A stretch of DNA of 64,000 nucleotides from Gammaproteobacteria bacterium (GCA_029862045.1 JAOTYE010000001.1:62001-126000); one strand, 5' to 3'. Positions 35,847 to 45,468 are shown, numbered from the stretch's first letter. Notes: generated by a model from the letters alone, not told the origin. Made by a program: numbers and translations.

Positions 35847-37667
35847 ATGAACCCGGAATTCGCACCTGCCGAAGTAGACATCGAACACATCCCGGATGGC
35901 GGACTGATACTGCGCTCTCCTATGGAACTGGAACCCTACGCGGCAAACCTGTGCTCGTACCTCGTGGGTTGGGCGGAACAGGCGGCAGACCGGACATTCA
36001 TTGCTGAGCGAGCGGCAACGGGCGAGTGGCGCCATCTAAGCTATGACGATGCGCTCAATTCGGTTCGGGCGCTGGCCCAGGGATTGATGGATCACGACGT
36101 GAGTGTGGATCGGCCGCTCATGATTCTTTCCGAAAACAGCATTGACAATGGCTTACTACAGCTTGCTGCGATGTTCGTCGGCTTGCCCGTGGCACCGGTG
36201 TCGCCGGCCTACTCATTGATGTCGTACGATTTTGGTAAACTCAAGCACGTTTTCGATTTGCTGCGGCCGAAAGTAGTATTTGCATCCGACGGCGAGTTGT
36301 TTCGCAAAGCGCTGTCTGGCCTGAATCTGCAAGACGTCACCGTCGTCGTGACGGGACACGTACCTGACGGAATCGACGCAATACCGATAGGTGAATTACT
36401 GGCAACAGAACCGGCGCCAGCCGTCGATGAGGCGTTCTCCCATGTTGGCCCGGACACGGTCGCAAAAATTCTCTTTACGTCCGGATCGACCGGCATGCCG
36501 AAGGGAGTCATCAACTCACATCGCATGATGTGTTCCAACCAGCAGGCGATGGCCCAGGTCTGGCCGTTTATTACTCGCCGCCCGCCCGTACTCGTCGATT
36601 GGCTGCCCTGGAATCACACGTTCGGCGGCAATCACAATTTCAATATGATTTTGCGCAACGGTGGGACACTTTATATCGATAGCGGAAAACCAGCTCCGGG
36701 CCTGTTCGAGGCTACAATTGAAAATCTCCGCGAGATCGCACCGACCGTGTATTTCAACGTGCCACGCGGATTTCAGATGCTGGCACCGTTTCTGGAAAAA
36801 GACGCAGGCCTTCGCGATCAGTTTTTTTCAAACCTCGACACAATATTCTATGCGGCCGCTGCGCTGCCGCAGGATCTCTGGGAGCGTATCGAAAACCTGT
36901 CGATTGCAGCGATTGGCAAGAAGGTCGCCATGACCTCGGCCTGGGGTCTGACAGAGTCCGCACCGCTCGCCACAAGCATCCACTTTCCCGCTACGGGTGC
37001 CGGCGTGATCGGTCTGCCGGTGCCGGGGACCGAGCTGAAGATGCTGCCGAGCGAAGGCAAGATGGAACTGCGCTTGCGCGGACCCAACATGACGCCAGGT
37101 TACTTCAGGCGTGACGATCTTACCGCTGCAGCTTACGACGAAGATGGCTTTTACCGGACCGGCGATGCCGGCAAATTTGTTGATCCTGACGATCCGGCCA
37201 AGGGCATACTGTTCGACGGTCGCGTTGCCGAAGATTTCAAATTGCTTACCGGCTCATGGGTAAATACAGGGATGGTCAGGGTGGCCGCAATATCCGCTTG
37301 TGCTGAGGTGATTCAGGATGCCGTAGTCACAGGGCATGACCGTGACGAAATCGGCTTGCTGATCATCCCGAACGTCGCGGGTATGGCGAAGATCGCAGGC
37401 CTCAGTACCGAGGCACCATTGCCCGAGCTGCTGGGCAATGCGACAGCCCGGCAGACACTGTGCGATAGCCTCGCTGCACACAATTCGCAAAACCCGGCCA
37501 CGAGCACACGCATTGCCCGTTTGCTGTTTCTTGATGAGCCCCTGAGCATCGATGCCGGTGAAATCACTGACAAGGGCTACGTCAATCAGCGCGCTGTTCT
37601 CGAGCGAAGGCACGCCCTCGTGGAGCAGCTCTACAGCGATGATGCTGCAGTAATCCTGATCAACTAG
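35847..37667 (+). CDS. Aromatic acyl-CoA ligase (feruloyl-CoA synthetase-like), candidate benzoylacetate-CoA ligase
   Basis: 606 residues of the adenylate-forming family. P-loop FTSGSTGMPKGVINSHRMM, adenine motif MTSAWGLTESAPLAT, FYRTGDAGKFVDPDD hinge region, and a C-terminal lysine segment DAGEITDKGYVNQRAVL typical of feruloyl-CoA-synthetase-like enzymes. In this operon the expected substrate is 3-oxo-3-phenylpropanoate made by the aminotransferase, to give the thiolase its CoA ester. Start at 35847 has GGAG upstream and lies 19 bp past the thiolase stop. Ligation of benzoate, cinnamate or 4-hydroxybenzoate is possible; no other ligase for these acids is visible in the window. The stop overlaps the convergent hemerythrin stop. 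Confidence 0.82.
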   Translation: MNPEFAPAEVDIEHIPDGGLILRSPMELEPYAANLCSYLVGWAEQAADRTFIAERAATGEWRHLSYDDALNSVRALAQGLMDHDVSVDRPLMILSENSIDNGLLQLAAMFVGLPVAPVSPAYSLMSYDFGKLKHVFDLLRPKVVFASDGELFRKALSGLNLQDVTVVVTGHVPDGIDAIPIGELLATEPAPAVDEAFSHVGPDTVAKILFTSGSTGMPKGVINSHRMMCSNQQAMAQVWPFITRRPPVLVDWLPWNHTFGGNHNFNMILRNGGTLYIDSGKPAPGLFEATIENLREIAPTVYFNVPRGFQMLAPFLEKDAGLRDQFFSNLDTIFYAAAALPQDLWERIENLSIAAIGKKVAMTSAWGLTESAPLATSIHFPATGAGVIGLPVPGTELKMLPSEGKMELRLRGPNMTPGYFRRDDLTAAAYDEDGFYRTGDAGKFVDPDDPAKGILFDGRVAEDFKLLTGSWVNTGMVRVAAISACAEVIQDAVVTGHDRDEIGLLIIPNVAGMAKIAGLSTEAPLPELLGNATARQTLCDSLAAHNSQNPATSTRIARLLFLDEPLSIDAGEITDKGYVNQRAVLERRHALVEQLYSDDAAVILIN

Positions 37668-38233
37668 GCGACAAAAGTTTTCTCACTCACGTATTGGCTG
37701 AGCTTTTCCGCCAGCGCCCGGTATTTGGCCGGGATGCCGTTTTTGGTGTCCTCGTCAAGGACGCGCTGAAAATCATCACTCACTCGTTGCATCGTGTCCG
37801 CGGGAATAATCTGCTCCGCCATCGGAAACAACACATGGTCTTCTTTAAAAATATGTTCCCGCAGAAGATTGACGTAGTCGAACACATTGCGAACGACATC
37901 AGCTGCAGCGCTTTCGTTACCCGACTTCATCTGCTCGGCAGCCGATCGAAATGCGGCAGTGTACTGACGGCCCTCGTCGTGTTCTCGCAACATGACTGCT
38001 ACCGGTCCTGAATCCTGTGGCATGTCTCTCGCTGTCATTGCTACGAACAGAATGTCTTCTTCCTTGCGGTGGTGACATTTATCGGCGAATCCTGCAACGA
38101 ATTCGGCCGCATCGAGAAAAAAATCAGGGCTTACGACAGCGCCGCTGTCCAGGTGCGCCGCCGCCTCGTCCAGGCAGTCGAGAACTGCAACAATAAGACG
38201 ATGCTCGTCGCTGAGAATTTCTGTCGGCGTCAT
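37664..38233 (-). CDS. Hemerythrin HHE-domain protein in the benzoyl-CoA reductase operon
   Basis: 189 residues, all-helical, with the HHE cation-binding ligand spacing: LSDEHRLIVAVLDCL, FADKCHHRKEEDILF, MLREHDEGRQY and LREHIFKEDHVLFPMAEQ. Such proteins bind O2, NO or iron. The start lies 5 bp after the bcrD stop, so it is the last gene of the bcrCBAD operon. Probably it buffers oxygen around the oxygen-sensitive reductase. ATG at 38233 is chosen because the domain begins there. Confidence 0.88.
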   Translation of the reverse strand: MTPTEILSDEHRLIVAVLDCLDEAAAHLDSGAVVSPDFFLDAAEFVAGFADKCHHRKEEDILFVAMTARDMPQDSGPVAVMLREHDEGRQYTAAFRSAAEQMKSGNESAAADVVRNVFDYVNLLREHIFKEDHVLFPMAEQIIPADTMQRVSDDFQRVLDEDTKNGIPAKYRALAEKLSQYVSEKTFVA

Positions 38234-38238
38234 GTGCT

Positions 38239-39225
38239 TTACTCTTTGTTGGCTGAATTCGAAATCTCGTCCGCGGGACAGGTACTGCTCTTGGGTTCGG
38301 CCACGGTAGTCATCGGACAATCGACGCTTTCCCGGCCGAGGTCGACCGCAAGAACCGGCTTCCCTGCATCGTATGCATCCATGTCGGAAGTCGGGACGCC
38401 ATGCTTTGCCTGCAGCAGCTTGTCGTAGCGAAATGCTCCCCAGAGGGCGGCACCAATAGCGCCCGCATAGATCGACTCCGGATGATTCAGCACTTTCACT
38501 TTCAGCTTCTGCTCGATCACCTGCTCCTTCATCGCTTCAATCAGACCTTCATCCATGGCAAGGCCGCCGGTTACAAGCACCGACCCTTCGCGGGCCTTGA
38601 TGGATTTCAGAAGTTTGACGAGCCGACCTGCCATGGCAACATGAATACCTTTGAGGATGTTCGCTGTAGTAATGCCTCTCGATATCATGTTGATCACGTC
38701 GGTCTCTGCGAGAACGGCACAAATACTGCTGACGATTTCGGGATTGTCAGCAGTCTTCGAAATCGTGCCAACTTCCTCAAGCGAAACGCCGAGGTAGCGC
38801 GCGATGTTTTCGAGAAACTGTCCTGAACCCGAGGCACACTGGCTCGTCATCTTGTAAGTCAGCACCTTACCGCGCTCATCAGTCGCAATCGCCCTGCCAT
38901 GCAAGGCTCCCGCGTCAATGACGGCATTGATGCCCGGCTGAAGATAGATTGCGCCGCGTGCATGGGTCGTCATCGAGTAGAAGTGGCCAGTGCGAAACGG
39001 AATATTCTCACCGTCGCCGGTTGTCGCCACGTAATCGATTGCATCCGCGTCGAGGTCGAGTTCCGCCAGCATGCCCTCGAAAGCCTCTTTGGCGAGCACC
39101 ATCGGGTCGCGCCTGCGAATCCGACTGCAATGCCTGGCCAGCCATCTTGGCTCCCCGTCCGACACGTCAAACAGGACGGTCTTGACTGCGCCGGTGCCGA
39201 GGTCGATTCCTGCTGCAAGTGTCAT
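38239..39225 (-). CDS. bcrD: Benzoyl-CoA reductase ATPase subunit delta
   Basis: 328 residues of the BadF/BadG/BcrA/BcrD ASKHA ATPase family. GIDLGTGAVKTVLFD is the phosphate-1 motif, TSQCASGSGQFLENIARYLG and SSICAVLAETDVINM carry the two cysteines that bind the bridging 4Fe-4S cluster, and VLVTGGLAMDEGLIEAM is the adenosine motif. With BcrA it couples ATP hydrolysis to electron delivery into BcrBC. About 40 residues past the core (from HGVPTSDMDAY) form a tail not seen in the 282-residue Thauera protein as I recall it. Start at 39225 follows bcrA by 14 bp. Confidence 0.92.
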   Translation of the reverse strand: MTLAAGIDLGTGAVKTVLFDVSDGEPRWLARHCSRIRRRDPMVLAKEAFEGMLAELDLDADAIDYVATTGDGENIPFRTGHFYSMTTHARGAIYLQPGINAVIDAGALHGRAIATDERGKVLTYKMTSQCASGSGQFLENIARYLGVSLEEVGTISKTADNPEIVSSICAVLAETDVINMISRGITTANILKGIHVAMAGRLVKLLKSIKAREGSVLVTGGLAMDEGLIEAMKEQVIEQKLKVKVLNHPESIYAGAIGAALWGAFRYDKLLQAKHGVPTSDMDAYDAGKPVLAVDLGRESVDCPMTTVAEPKSSTCPADEISNSANKE

Positions 39226-39239
39226 GTCAGATCCCTTGT

Positions 39240-40553
39240 TCAGTGCAATACGACACGTTGCGCGAATGTGGCCGCACCCAGCGCGCCCGTATAGATAGAG
39301 TCCGGGTTCACGTTCATCTGGACTTTGCCGTAGTTCTCCCAGGCGAGTTCCTTCAGCACAGCCACGGCAGCTTCGTTCTTGGCAACGCCGCCGGTGAAAG
39401 TGAACTGGTCCCTGATACCGCCCGACCTTGAAAGGATCGACATCGCACGGAGAATGATCGCCCGGTGCAGGCCGGAAACGATGTCCTCCCGCTTCTCGCC
39501 CATGGATAATCGGTCGCGCAATTCCGCGCCTGCGAAAACGGTGCATGTGGAGTTGATGCGTACCTTTCGCGTCGCTTGCATTGCCATCGGCCCCAGTTCA
39601 TGCAGGCCGAGATTCATCTCATCGGCGATATAGCCGAGATAGCGGCCGCAACCCGCCGCACAGCGATCATTCATCTGAAAACTCTCGACGATACCGTTCG
39701 GATCAACCTGTATCGCCTTGGTGTCCTGGCCGCCGATGTCCAGCACGGTCGCTGTTTTCGGGTGCATGATGTGAGCGCCGAGCCCGTGGCACAGGATTTC
39801 GGAACGGATGTGTTCCTTCGAGAACGGCAGGGTAGCCCTGCCATAACCGGTGCCGACAACATAAGTCTCTTCGAACGCGGTACCCAGCACATTCTCAAGC
39901 GGCGCTCGTAAATCGCCGCGCAGCCTGGTGAATACCTCCGATCGCTTGCAGGTGCGTTCAAGCGCACTCATGAATTTCGCCTCGTCAGCACCGCTGCCGA
40001 TACGATTCTCGACCTCGATGATCGAGCGATCAAAGACATTCAGCATCGACTCGAAGCTGATTCTGCTGTCCTGGCTGGTCGACTCCGACGCGTTGGAATA
40101 CTGTGAGCCGGCGATGTCGCGGAAAAAGTCTGACTTGCGAGATGATCCGGGTTCGTACAGCTTCGGCGCTTCATCGTTGAGCTGCCGAAAAACCGCGGCG
40201 AGCAACGACCGGGTTTCCGCGCCGTCTTTTCCGAGACGATCGTCGTCTGAGCTCTCGACACAGGCTCGCTCGAGCTCGGCGAGTTGCTCCAGGTATTGCT
40301 CGAGGCGAAAATCCTGTTCGAAGTTGTTCAGGAAATTTTCCAGGTCATCTTTCAGGGCAGGCAGGTCTTTCAGCAACTCGCGAAACAGAAAAAAGCGCGC
40401 ATCCAGAAATGCTTCCTGCTTGGCGACCTCCGCGGCGATTCCGTAGTTCGAGCGTGAGTTCGTAATGCCACGCCCAAGCACTGTTTCGTCGCCGCCCAAT
40501 ACGATCGCCTTGGTCGTGGTCGAGCCGAGATCAATGCCGATAAACGTCTTCAT
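39240..40553 (-). CDS. bcrA: Benzoyl-CoA reductase ATPase subunit alpha
   Basis: 437 residues. ASKHA ATPase motifs [36 protein letters not shown] and [14 protein letters not shown] are present. Cluster cysteines lie in [19 protein letters not shown] and [14 protein letters not shown]. Length matches Thauera BcrA, including the central insertion (about 60-190) that separates BcrA from BcrD. Forms the electron-activating module of class I benzoyl-CoA reductase, taking electrons from ferredoxin. The start overlaps the bcrB stop by 4 bp. Confidence 0.94.
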   Translation of the reverse strand: MKTFIGIDLGSTTTKAIVLGGDETVLGRGITNSRSNYGIAAEVAKQEAFLDARFFLFRELLKDLPALKDDLENFLNNFEQDFRLEQYLEQLAELERACVESSDDDRLGKDGAETRSLLAAVFRQLNDEAPKLYEPGSSRKSDFFRDIAGSQYSNASESTSQDSRISFESMLNVFDRSIIEVENRIGSGADEAKFMSALERTCKRSEVFTRLRGDLRAPLENVLGTAFEETYVVGTGYGRATLPFSKEHIRSEILCHGLGAHIMHPKTATVLDIGGQDTKAIQVDPNGIVESFQMNDRCAAGCGRYLGYIADEMNLGLHELGPMAMQATRKVRINSTCTVFAGAELRDRLSMGEKREDIVSGLHRAIILRAMSILSRSGGIRDQFTFTGGVAKNEAAVAVLKELAWENYGKVQMNVNPDSIYTGALGAATFAQRVVLH

Positions 40554-41857
40554 GCTGCCGTTCTCGAGTCGCCGCGGGCCTTCTTCTGCTCGATCATCTG
40601 GAAGTAGCTCTCGAGCCGGTTCTTGACATTCGCTGGTGAGAAATAGCGGGGATCGACCAAATCAGTTTCGATAAATCCTGCCGGCTTGCCGGTACGCTCT
40701 TCGATCTCTCGCAGCATGAGTAGCTGCCCTGCCGAAAAGCTGTTGCAGCTCTTGATCGAGTTATTGAGGAAGCCATCCGCATTGTACTCTTCCATATAAT
40801 CGCAGAGCATATCGACCCGCGCCGGCAGGCTGTGATTCGTGTAACAGCCGAGACAATAGTCGGCGAGCGTCTCTATCGGGTTGTCGGGGTCGTGTCGAAA
40901 ACCATAGTCGTAGACACCACCCACCTTGGTATAGGAACTCGCGACGACAACAGCGCCTTCGTCATAAAACATCTTCCAGAAGTCACGGAAATGCGTCCAG
41001 TTCGGCGGCCCTTCTACAACGAGGCGTATGCGTTCTTCGTCCATGACACCTTCCGGCGTGACAGGACCAAGACCCTGCTCGATTCGATCCGCCACCTCTT
41101 TTCGGAGGGCAACGTAATACGCCGTCGCTTCTTTACTGCCTCGAAACGCCGAGAAGATCGGTCCGCAATAGTAGATACCGCCGAAATAGGCATCGATCGG
41201 CGACGGACGATTCTTCGCCGACTGCAGAACCCAGACAAGGTCGTCCTCTGCTTTGGCAGACTCTCTGAGGTTTTCCCGCAATCGATCGATGTCGAACTTC
41301 ACGCCACTGACACGTTCGAGCGTCGGGATAACCTGTTCCTTCAACTGCATGACGACGAAGTCACGCATGTTGTCGGTGATCTTACCGTCAGCCTGATAGG
41401 GAACGTGTAACATTGCTGTTTCACAATCGTATTGATCGCGCACAAGTTCGAACCATTTCATGAAAGTAAAACAACCGGTGTAAGACAGCAGCAGTACGTC
41501 CGGTGTCGGCAACGGCTTGCCGGTTGGCCCGAGCTGGCCCTTCGCCATCATGCCGAGATCGCTTTTTACGTAGCTGCAGACGTCTTCGGAGTGGCCGGAG
41601 CGTTCTGCCTCCATAACGTAGCCACCGCTTTTCTTCCGCATTGCAGACTGCAGCGCATTGATTTCGGGCAAATTTCGCACGAAATCAAAACACATCAGCA
41701 ATTCATTGAGATTGCCGGGTACGAATGTCGAGGAGACTTTCTTGCCTTCCTCGTGAGCCGTAGATAGCGCATCGAAATTCGCGCCAATCATCGCCTTTTG
41801 CAAAAGCATGGACTCTTCTTTTTGTACGTCTGCTTGTTGGCTCGCGGCGGTAGTCAT
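40550..41857 (-). CDS. bcrB: Benzoyl-CoA reductase subunit beta
   Basis: 435 residues of the 2-hydroxyacyl-CoA dehydratase / BcrB-BcrC family. Conserved cysteines occur in [34 protein letters not shown] and [10 protein letters not shown], some binding a 4Fe-4S cluster at the substrate site. With BcrC it reduces benzoyl-CoA to cyclohexa-1,5-diene-1-carbonyl-CoA. ATG at 41857 overlaps the bcrC stop by 4 bp. Order bcrC-B-A-D is that of Thauera. Confidence 0.94.
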   Translation of the reverse strand: MTTAASQQADVQKEESMLLQKAMIGANFDALSTAHEEGKKVSSTFVPGNLNELLMCFDFVRNLPEINALQSAMRKKSGGYVMEAERSGHSEDVCSYVKSDLGMMAKGQLGPTGKPLPTPDVLLLSYTGCFTFMKWFELVRDQYDCETAMLHVPYQADGKITDNMRDFVVMQLKEQVIPTLERVSGVKFDIDRLRENLRESAKAEDDLVWVLQSAKNRPSPIDAYFGGIYYCGPIFSAFRGSKEATAYYVALRKEVADRIEQGLGPVTPEGVMDEERIRLVVEGPPNWTHFRDFWKMFYDEGAVVVASSYTKVGGVYDYGFRHDPDNPIETLADYCLGCYTNHSLPARVDMLCDYMEEYNADGFLNNSIKSCNSFSAGQLLMLREIEERTGKPAGFIETDLVDPRYFSPANVKNRLESYFQMIEQKKARGDSRTAA

Positions 41858-43020
41858 GCGGCGCTCCAAAGTTTGATCGAATCCGCGAACGTGCCTGCCT
41901 GCTCACGAATAGGTTGTAGTTGTCCCGAGTTCTCGGCGAATTTGAATGCCGTATACGGGATGCCATGAGCGGCCAGTGCATTTTGCAGCATCGGTCTGTC
42001 GAGCAGCGCCGGATCGCAAAAACTCGGGCTCGCAAATATGACACCCTCTGCCCCGCTCCTGCGTACGGAATCGACCAGGTATTTGCCCTTGTCCTTCTTG
42101 TTCGGCACGTATTTGCAGGACGTCTCTGATGAATAAGTGATAAATGCGTCGCTCAGGTTATGGATTGGATCACCATCCATCGGGACTTCGTGAAGAAGCC
42201 AGCGCGCAACCAGCATGAAGTCATCATCGACAACATAGCAGCCGGCCATCTCGATGGACTTTAACAATCCCAATGGCGGTTGCTCACAGAACAGTCCGTT
42301 GATCACAACACGGCAGTTGTCCCGGACGGGGCGTTCAACCGCTTTGGCTGCTGCTATGTAGTCGTGGACGAGTTGCGTGTGCTCGTCGACCGGCAGCAAC
42401 ATGCCGGCACGCATCAGGAGATAGACTTCCGGTGTCGGCACTTGCCAGGGCTCCGCGGAGCGATAGGCATAGAGTTCAGCGATCACCTGACGATTCTTGT
42501 TGTACAAATCGATCGAAGCGCGAATGTCGTCGTCGCTGATTTCGTGACCCGCCAAATCAGAAAGTGCGTCGCGAAAGCCTTGCAATTCCCGCGTGTAGAA
42601 GACCCCGCCGATATCCCGATGGAAATTCTGCGGAACATCGAAATAACGAATCAGCTTGTCCTGAAACTTGAGCTGCCACATGCCGGAAAGATTTCGGATG
42701 ACATCGCAGGTACTTGGAAAAAGCATGCCGTCGAGGCAGTCGAGCCTGCCCGTAATGGCGAGTTCGATCGTTGACCGGGGAATTCGGCAGATGTAGCTCT
42801 GGTAGTAGGCATCCCCATGAATGACGTCCAGCTGATCGCCACCACCGAGAATCCCGACCGGCAACATGCCAGCGGCATGAATCAGCTCGCGCGGCACGTA
42901 GACCGGCATGTGCCCAATTACCTTGCGGTTTGCGCCAGCCTCCTTCCATGCACGGACCGACGTGAAATCCAGGTCCTCGTACAGATCCTGGCAACGTTCA
43001 ACGATGTTTTCCAAAGCCAT
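41854..43020 (-). CDS. bcrC: Benzoyl-CoA reductase subunit gamma
   Basis: 388 residues, same family as BcrB and the Thauera BcrC length. KVIGHMPVYVPRELIHAAGMLPVGILGGGD is the family N terminus; cysteines in SYICRIPRS, LFPSTCDVIRNL and ASPSFCDPALL are candidate cluster ligands. Supplies the other half of the ring-reducing module. It is the first gene of bcrCBAD-hemerythrin. The promoter region contains the 22-bp operator shared with the oah/korA region. Confidence 0.94.
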   Translation of the reverse strand: MALENIVERCQDLYEDLDFTSVRAWKEAGANRKVIGHMPVYVPRELIHAAGMLPVGILGGGDQLDVIHGDAYYQSYICRIPRSTIELAITGRLDCLDGMLFPSTCDVIRNLSGMWQLKFQDKLIRYFDVPQNFHRDIGGVFYTRELQGFRDALSDLAGHEISDDDIRASIDLYNKNRQVIAELYAYRSAEPWQVPTPEVYLLMRAGMLLPVDEHTQLVHDYIAAAKAVERPVRDNCRVVINGLFCEQPPLGLLKSIEMAGCYVVDDDFMLVARWLLHEVPMDGDPIHNLSDAFITYSSETSCKYVPNKKDKGKYLVDSVRRSGAEGVIFASPSFCDPALLDRPMLQNALAAHGIPYTAFKFAENSGQLQPIREQAGTFADSIKLWSAA

Positions 43021-43043
43021 GATCGGGTTTTTCCCATAAAAGT

Positions 43044-43065
43044 GGTATAATCGTACCGAATTACG
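43044..43065. promoter_or_regulatory. Operator A in the bcrC / GNAT-rrf2 divergent promoter
   Basis: GGTATAATCGTACC followed directly by GAATTACG. It differs at only 2 of 22 positions from 45508-45529. TATAAT at 43046-43051 with TG one base before it (extended -10) would serve the rightward GNAT-rrf2 transcript. Leftward, TTGACG and TACGAT at 17-bp spacing would serve bcrC. Binding here should affect both directions. Confidence 0.65.
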
Positions 43066-43170
43066 CTTTTAACGTCAAATCAAGCCAAACCGGCCCTGGA
43101 CAGCGCCGCACGGCGGCCCTCCGGGGTGTTACGATTGGCCGGACCCCGGCGACAACATAAGGTTTTTGAA

Positions 43171-43632
43171 TTGCACAAGGAAAAACCCGTCATCACTGTT
43201 CATGTCGCCGACGCAGCTGATATCGACGCTGTCGCGGCTCTGGACGCCGCAATAACCGGGACTGAAAAAGCGACTTACTGGAACGACATCTTCGAACGCT
43301 TCGCCGGCATAAACCAGCGTCGGAAACGTTATTTCCTGGTTGCAAAATCGGCTAACGACGAGCTGCTCGGATTTATCGTCGGGGAGATTCGTGCCTGGGA
43401 GTTCGGCTCCCCGCCCTGTGGCTGGGTACTCGCATTGAGCGTGACGCCCGATCAGCGGCAGCAAGGAATTGGCACGCTCCTGTTCGAGGCTTTGTGTGCA
43501 CAGATGAAAAAGGACGGTGCGACAACCATTCGTACAATGGTGCTCGGCAACGATAAAACGAATCTGTCGTTCTTCCGCGGCGAAGGACTTGCGGCGGGAC
43601 CCTACATCGAACTCGAGAGGCGGCTGGACTGA
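43171..43632 (+). CDS. GNAT-family N-acetyltransferase
   Basis: About 153 residues with a standard GNAT core: ITVHVADAADIDAVAALD (beta1), VLALSVTPDQRQQGIGTLLFEAL (acetyl-CoA P-loop R/Q-x-x-G-I/G) and NLSFFRGEGLAAGPYIELER (C-terminal). Substrate unknown. TTG at 43171 with AAGG 8 nt upstream is preferred; a GTG at 43126 is possible. Its stop is 1 bp before the rrf2 start, so the two form an operon divergent from bcrC. A role in acylating small molecules or proteins when aromatic CoA esters accumulate is conjecture. Confidence 0.8.
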   Translation: MHKEKPVITVHVADAADIDAVAALDAAITGTEKATYWNDIFERFAGINQRRKRYFLVAKSANDELLGFIVGEIRAWEFGSPPCGWVLALSVTPDQRQQGIGTLLFEALCAQMKKDGATTIRTMVLGNDKTNLSFFRGEGLAAGPYIELERRLD

Positions 43633-43633
43633 C

Positions 43634-44059
43634 ATGAAGTTGCAAAAAGCGAGCCGTTACGCGTTATTTGCAGTCCTGCACCTGGCCAGCGAACCGGAAA
43701 GGCAGTTTTCCACAGCCGAGATCGCGGAGAGTTACGGTGTCTCCATTCACCACCTGGCAAAAGTCATGCGGACACTTGTGCGCAGCGGGCTCATTGAGTC
43801 GGTTAGAGGCGTGGGTGGCGGCTATCGTTTCTCCGGCAATGTGCGGCGTACGACACTCTGGGACGTCATCCACGAATTCGAATCCCTGGAATCAGGCATC
43901 GACACGCCGGACGAGCTGCGTGGTAACGCAGAAATTGTTGTCACCGGCCTGGACGCAGTCATGAATGAGATCGACGGACTGAACCGGTCGACGCTCGATT
44001 CAATTACGCTGAAGACACTGCTCCGCTACGGTGTCGAGAATCTCGACAACGCACCGTAA
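43634..44059 (+). CDS. Rrf2-family transcriptional regulator, BadM-like
   Basis: 141 residues: Rrf2 winged helix (KLQKASRYALFAVLHLASEPERQFSTAEIAESYGVS with HHLAKVMRTLVRSGLIESVRGVGGGY) and a dimer helix. It contains no cysteine at all, so it cannot hold the Fe-S cluster of IscR/NsrR types. BadM of Rhodopseudomonas, which represses benzoyl-CoA reductase genes, is also Rrf2. Position between the bcr and oah/kor units and the matching operators at 43044 and 45508 make it their probable regulator, also controlling itself. The effector could be benzoyl-CoA or another CoA ester. Confidence 0.9.
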   Translation: MKLQKASRYALFAVLHLASEPERQFSTAEIAESYGVSIHHLAKVMRTLVRSGLIESVRGVGGGYRFSGNVRRTTLWDVIHEFESLESGIDTPDELRGNAEIVVTGLDAVMNEIDGLNRSTLDSITLKTLLRYGVENLDNAP

Positions 44060-44075
44060 GCACTGTCGCGATACA

Positions 44076-44324
44076 TCAGCCGTTCAGCATCTCGTATTTT
44101 TGCTGTAGTTCTTCCTCGGATTCCTCAAAGTCCGGGTTCGGCACGATGCATTCCTCTTCAGGGCAAATGAGCAGGCATTGCGGCTCATCTTCGGCACCAA
44201 CACATTCCGTGCACTTGAAGGCATCAATGATATAGATCGGCTCACCGGCGCTGATTGCTTCGTTTGGACACATTGGCTCGCAAGCGTCACAGGCTGTGCA
44301 CACGCTGTTGATCATCAGTGCCAT
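44076..44324 (-). CDS. 2[4Fe-4S] ferredoxin, electron donor to benzoyl-CoA reductase
   Basis: 82 residues. Two clusters are implied by CTACDACEPMCPNEA and by CTECVGAEDEPQCLLICPEE; the second has the insertion typical of Alvin-type (Chromatium/Thauera) ferredoxins, followed by an acidic C-terminal tail. Thauera bcr clusters encode such a ferredoxin, reduced by 2-oxoglutarate:ferredoxin oxidoreductase and oxidised by BcrABCD. Starts at 44324 with AGAGGA upstream, 13 bp after the oah stop. Confidence 0.93.
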   Translation of the reverse strand: MALMINSVCTACDACEPMCPNEAISAGEPIYIIDAFKCTECVGAEDEPQCLLICPEEECIVPNPDFEESEEELQQKYEMLNG

Positions 44325-44337
44325 CGGTCCTCTGCTC

Positions 44338-45468
44338 CTACTTAGCCGCTCTCGCTGCGGGCAACAGACTTGTCGTAAGCTCATCGGTCCAGGGTTCTCC
44401 GGCCCCCAACGCCCGCCTGAGACCGATGAAGTCAATCTCGCGTTTGCCATCGGCCGGTTCGTTAAATGCTCTGAAACCGGCACGCGCCTCGGTCATCATA
44501 TTCAGTGCCAGCCAGGCGCGTGAATTCTCTCTGTTGGCATTCCATGCGTTCAACTTCGGTTTGCGTAATTCCTCGAGCGTTTTTGTCAGACATTCCGGAA
44601 ACATGTGAATGAATTTCGCACAATGGCGCTCTGTCATTTCATCCAGCAAGCTCAGATCGACGCTGCCTTGCTTGAGCAATACTTTTCCGGCATCGAGCGC
44701 CTCCCCGGTCTTTGCTTCGCCATGCACAATGCGGCCCCAATCATCCAGATATCGCTGCGTCTCGACCAACGGATTAGGCACATATTCGCCGTCGACTTTG
44801 AGCGCCGGAACCAGATCCGAGATGATGCCCATCCGGTATGCCTTGTGAGCAGACCAGGGCTCGCAGAGTATGCCTGAGACCATGGCTTGCTCAGCACCGA
44901 TCATGAGCGGCAGAAAATCCGTCGCGCCACCAATCGGGGCCGAGCCATGCTTTGGGCCAGCCTGACCGAAACGTGCGAGATCCTGTGCAATCGAGAAATC
45001 ACAGGCCATGCCTATTTCCTGACCGCCTCCAATGCGCATGCCATTGACCCGGCAAATGACGGGTTTGTCACAACTCAGGATCGCCGAGACCATGTCATTG
45101 AACAAGCGCATGTACTGGCGATATTCCTGTGGATTGCCCGCGTAGTATTCGGCGTACTCTTTCGTGTTGCCCCCAGAGCAAAATGCCTTGTCGCCGCTGC
45201 CCGTGAAAACCACCGTAACGACATCACGCATCGCGCTCGCCCGGCGAAACGCCAGAATGACGCCTTTGATCATCTCGGTCGTGTACGAGTTGTACTGCTT
45301 GGGGTTGTCGAGCGTTATCCAGGCATGGAAGAGTCCATCGAGTGCGGTTCCACCCGGACAGTGCGCCTGTCGACGCTCGAGTGTCACACCCGGGACGATG
45401 ACATCTTGCGTCAGATCGTAGTTCACCAGTTCTCTATCGGAGTCACTCTTGGCTGCCAGGGCATTCAT
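44338..45468 (-). CDS. oah: 6-oxocyclohex-1-ene-1-carbonyl-CoA hydrolase
   Basis: 376 residues, longer than ordinary crotonases and equal to the Oah/BamA family. The oxyanion hole is formed around AFCSGGNTKEYAEYYAGNP and the helix CRVNGMRIGGGQEIGMACDFS; GQAGPKHGSAPIGGATDFLP is a diagnostic block. It adds two waters and cleaves the ring to 3-hydroxypimelyl-CoA. Start at 45468 has AAGGAG 8 nt upstream. Operon oah-fdx, divergent from korAB-dch-had. Upstream is operator B. Confidence 0.94.
   Translation of the reverse strand: MNALAAKSDSDRELVNYDLTQDVIVPGVTLERRQAHCPGGTALDGLFHAWITLDNPKQYNSYTTEMIKGVILAFRRASAMRDVVTVVFTGSGDKAFCSGGNTKEYAEYYAGNPQEYRQYMRLFNDMVSAILSCDKPVICRVNGMRIGGGQEIGMACDFSIAQDLARFGQAGPKHGSAPIGGATDFLPLMIGAEQAMVSGILCEPWSAHKAYRMGIISDLVPALKVDGEYVPNPLVETQRYLDDWGRIVHGEAKTGEALDAGKVLLKQGSVDLSLLDEMTERHCAKFIHMFPECLTKTLEELRKPKLNAWNANRENSRAWLALNMMTEARAGFRAFNEPADGKREIDFIGLRRALGAGEPWTDELTTSLLPAARAAK

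Noticed and set aside
31730-37667. Classical cinnamate beta-oxidation route to benzoyl-CoA
   Set aside because: No enoyl-CoA hydratase or 3-hydroxyacyl-CoA dehydrogenase is in the operon, while an aminotransferase is; the beta-amino acid route uses every gene. Kept as the alternative if the MIO enzyme proves to be a lyase.
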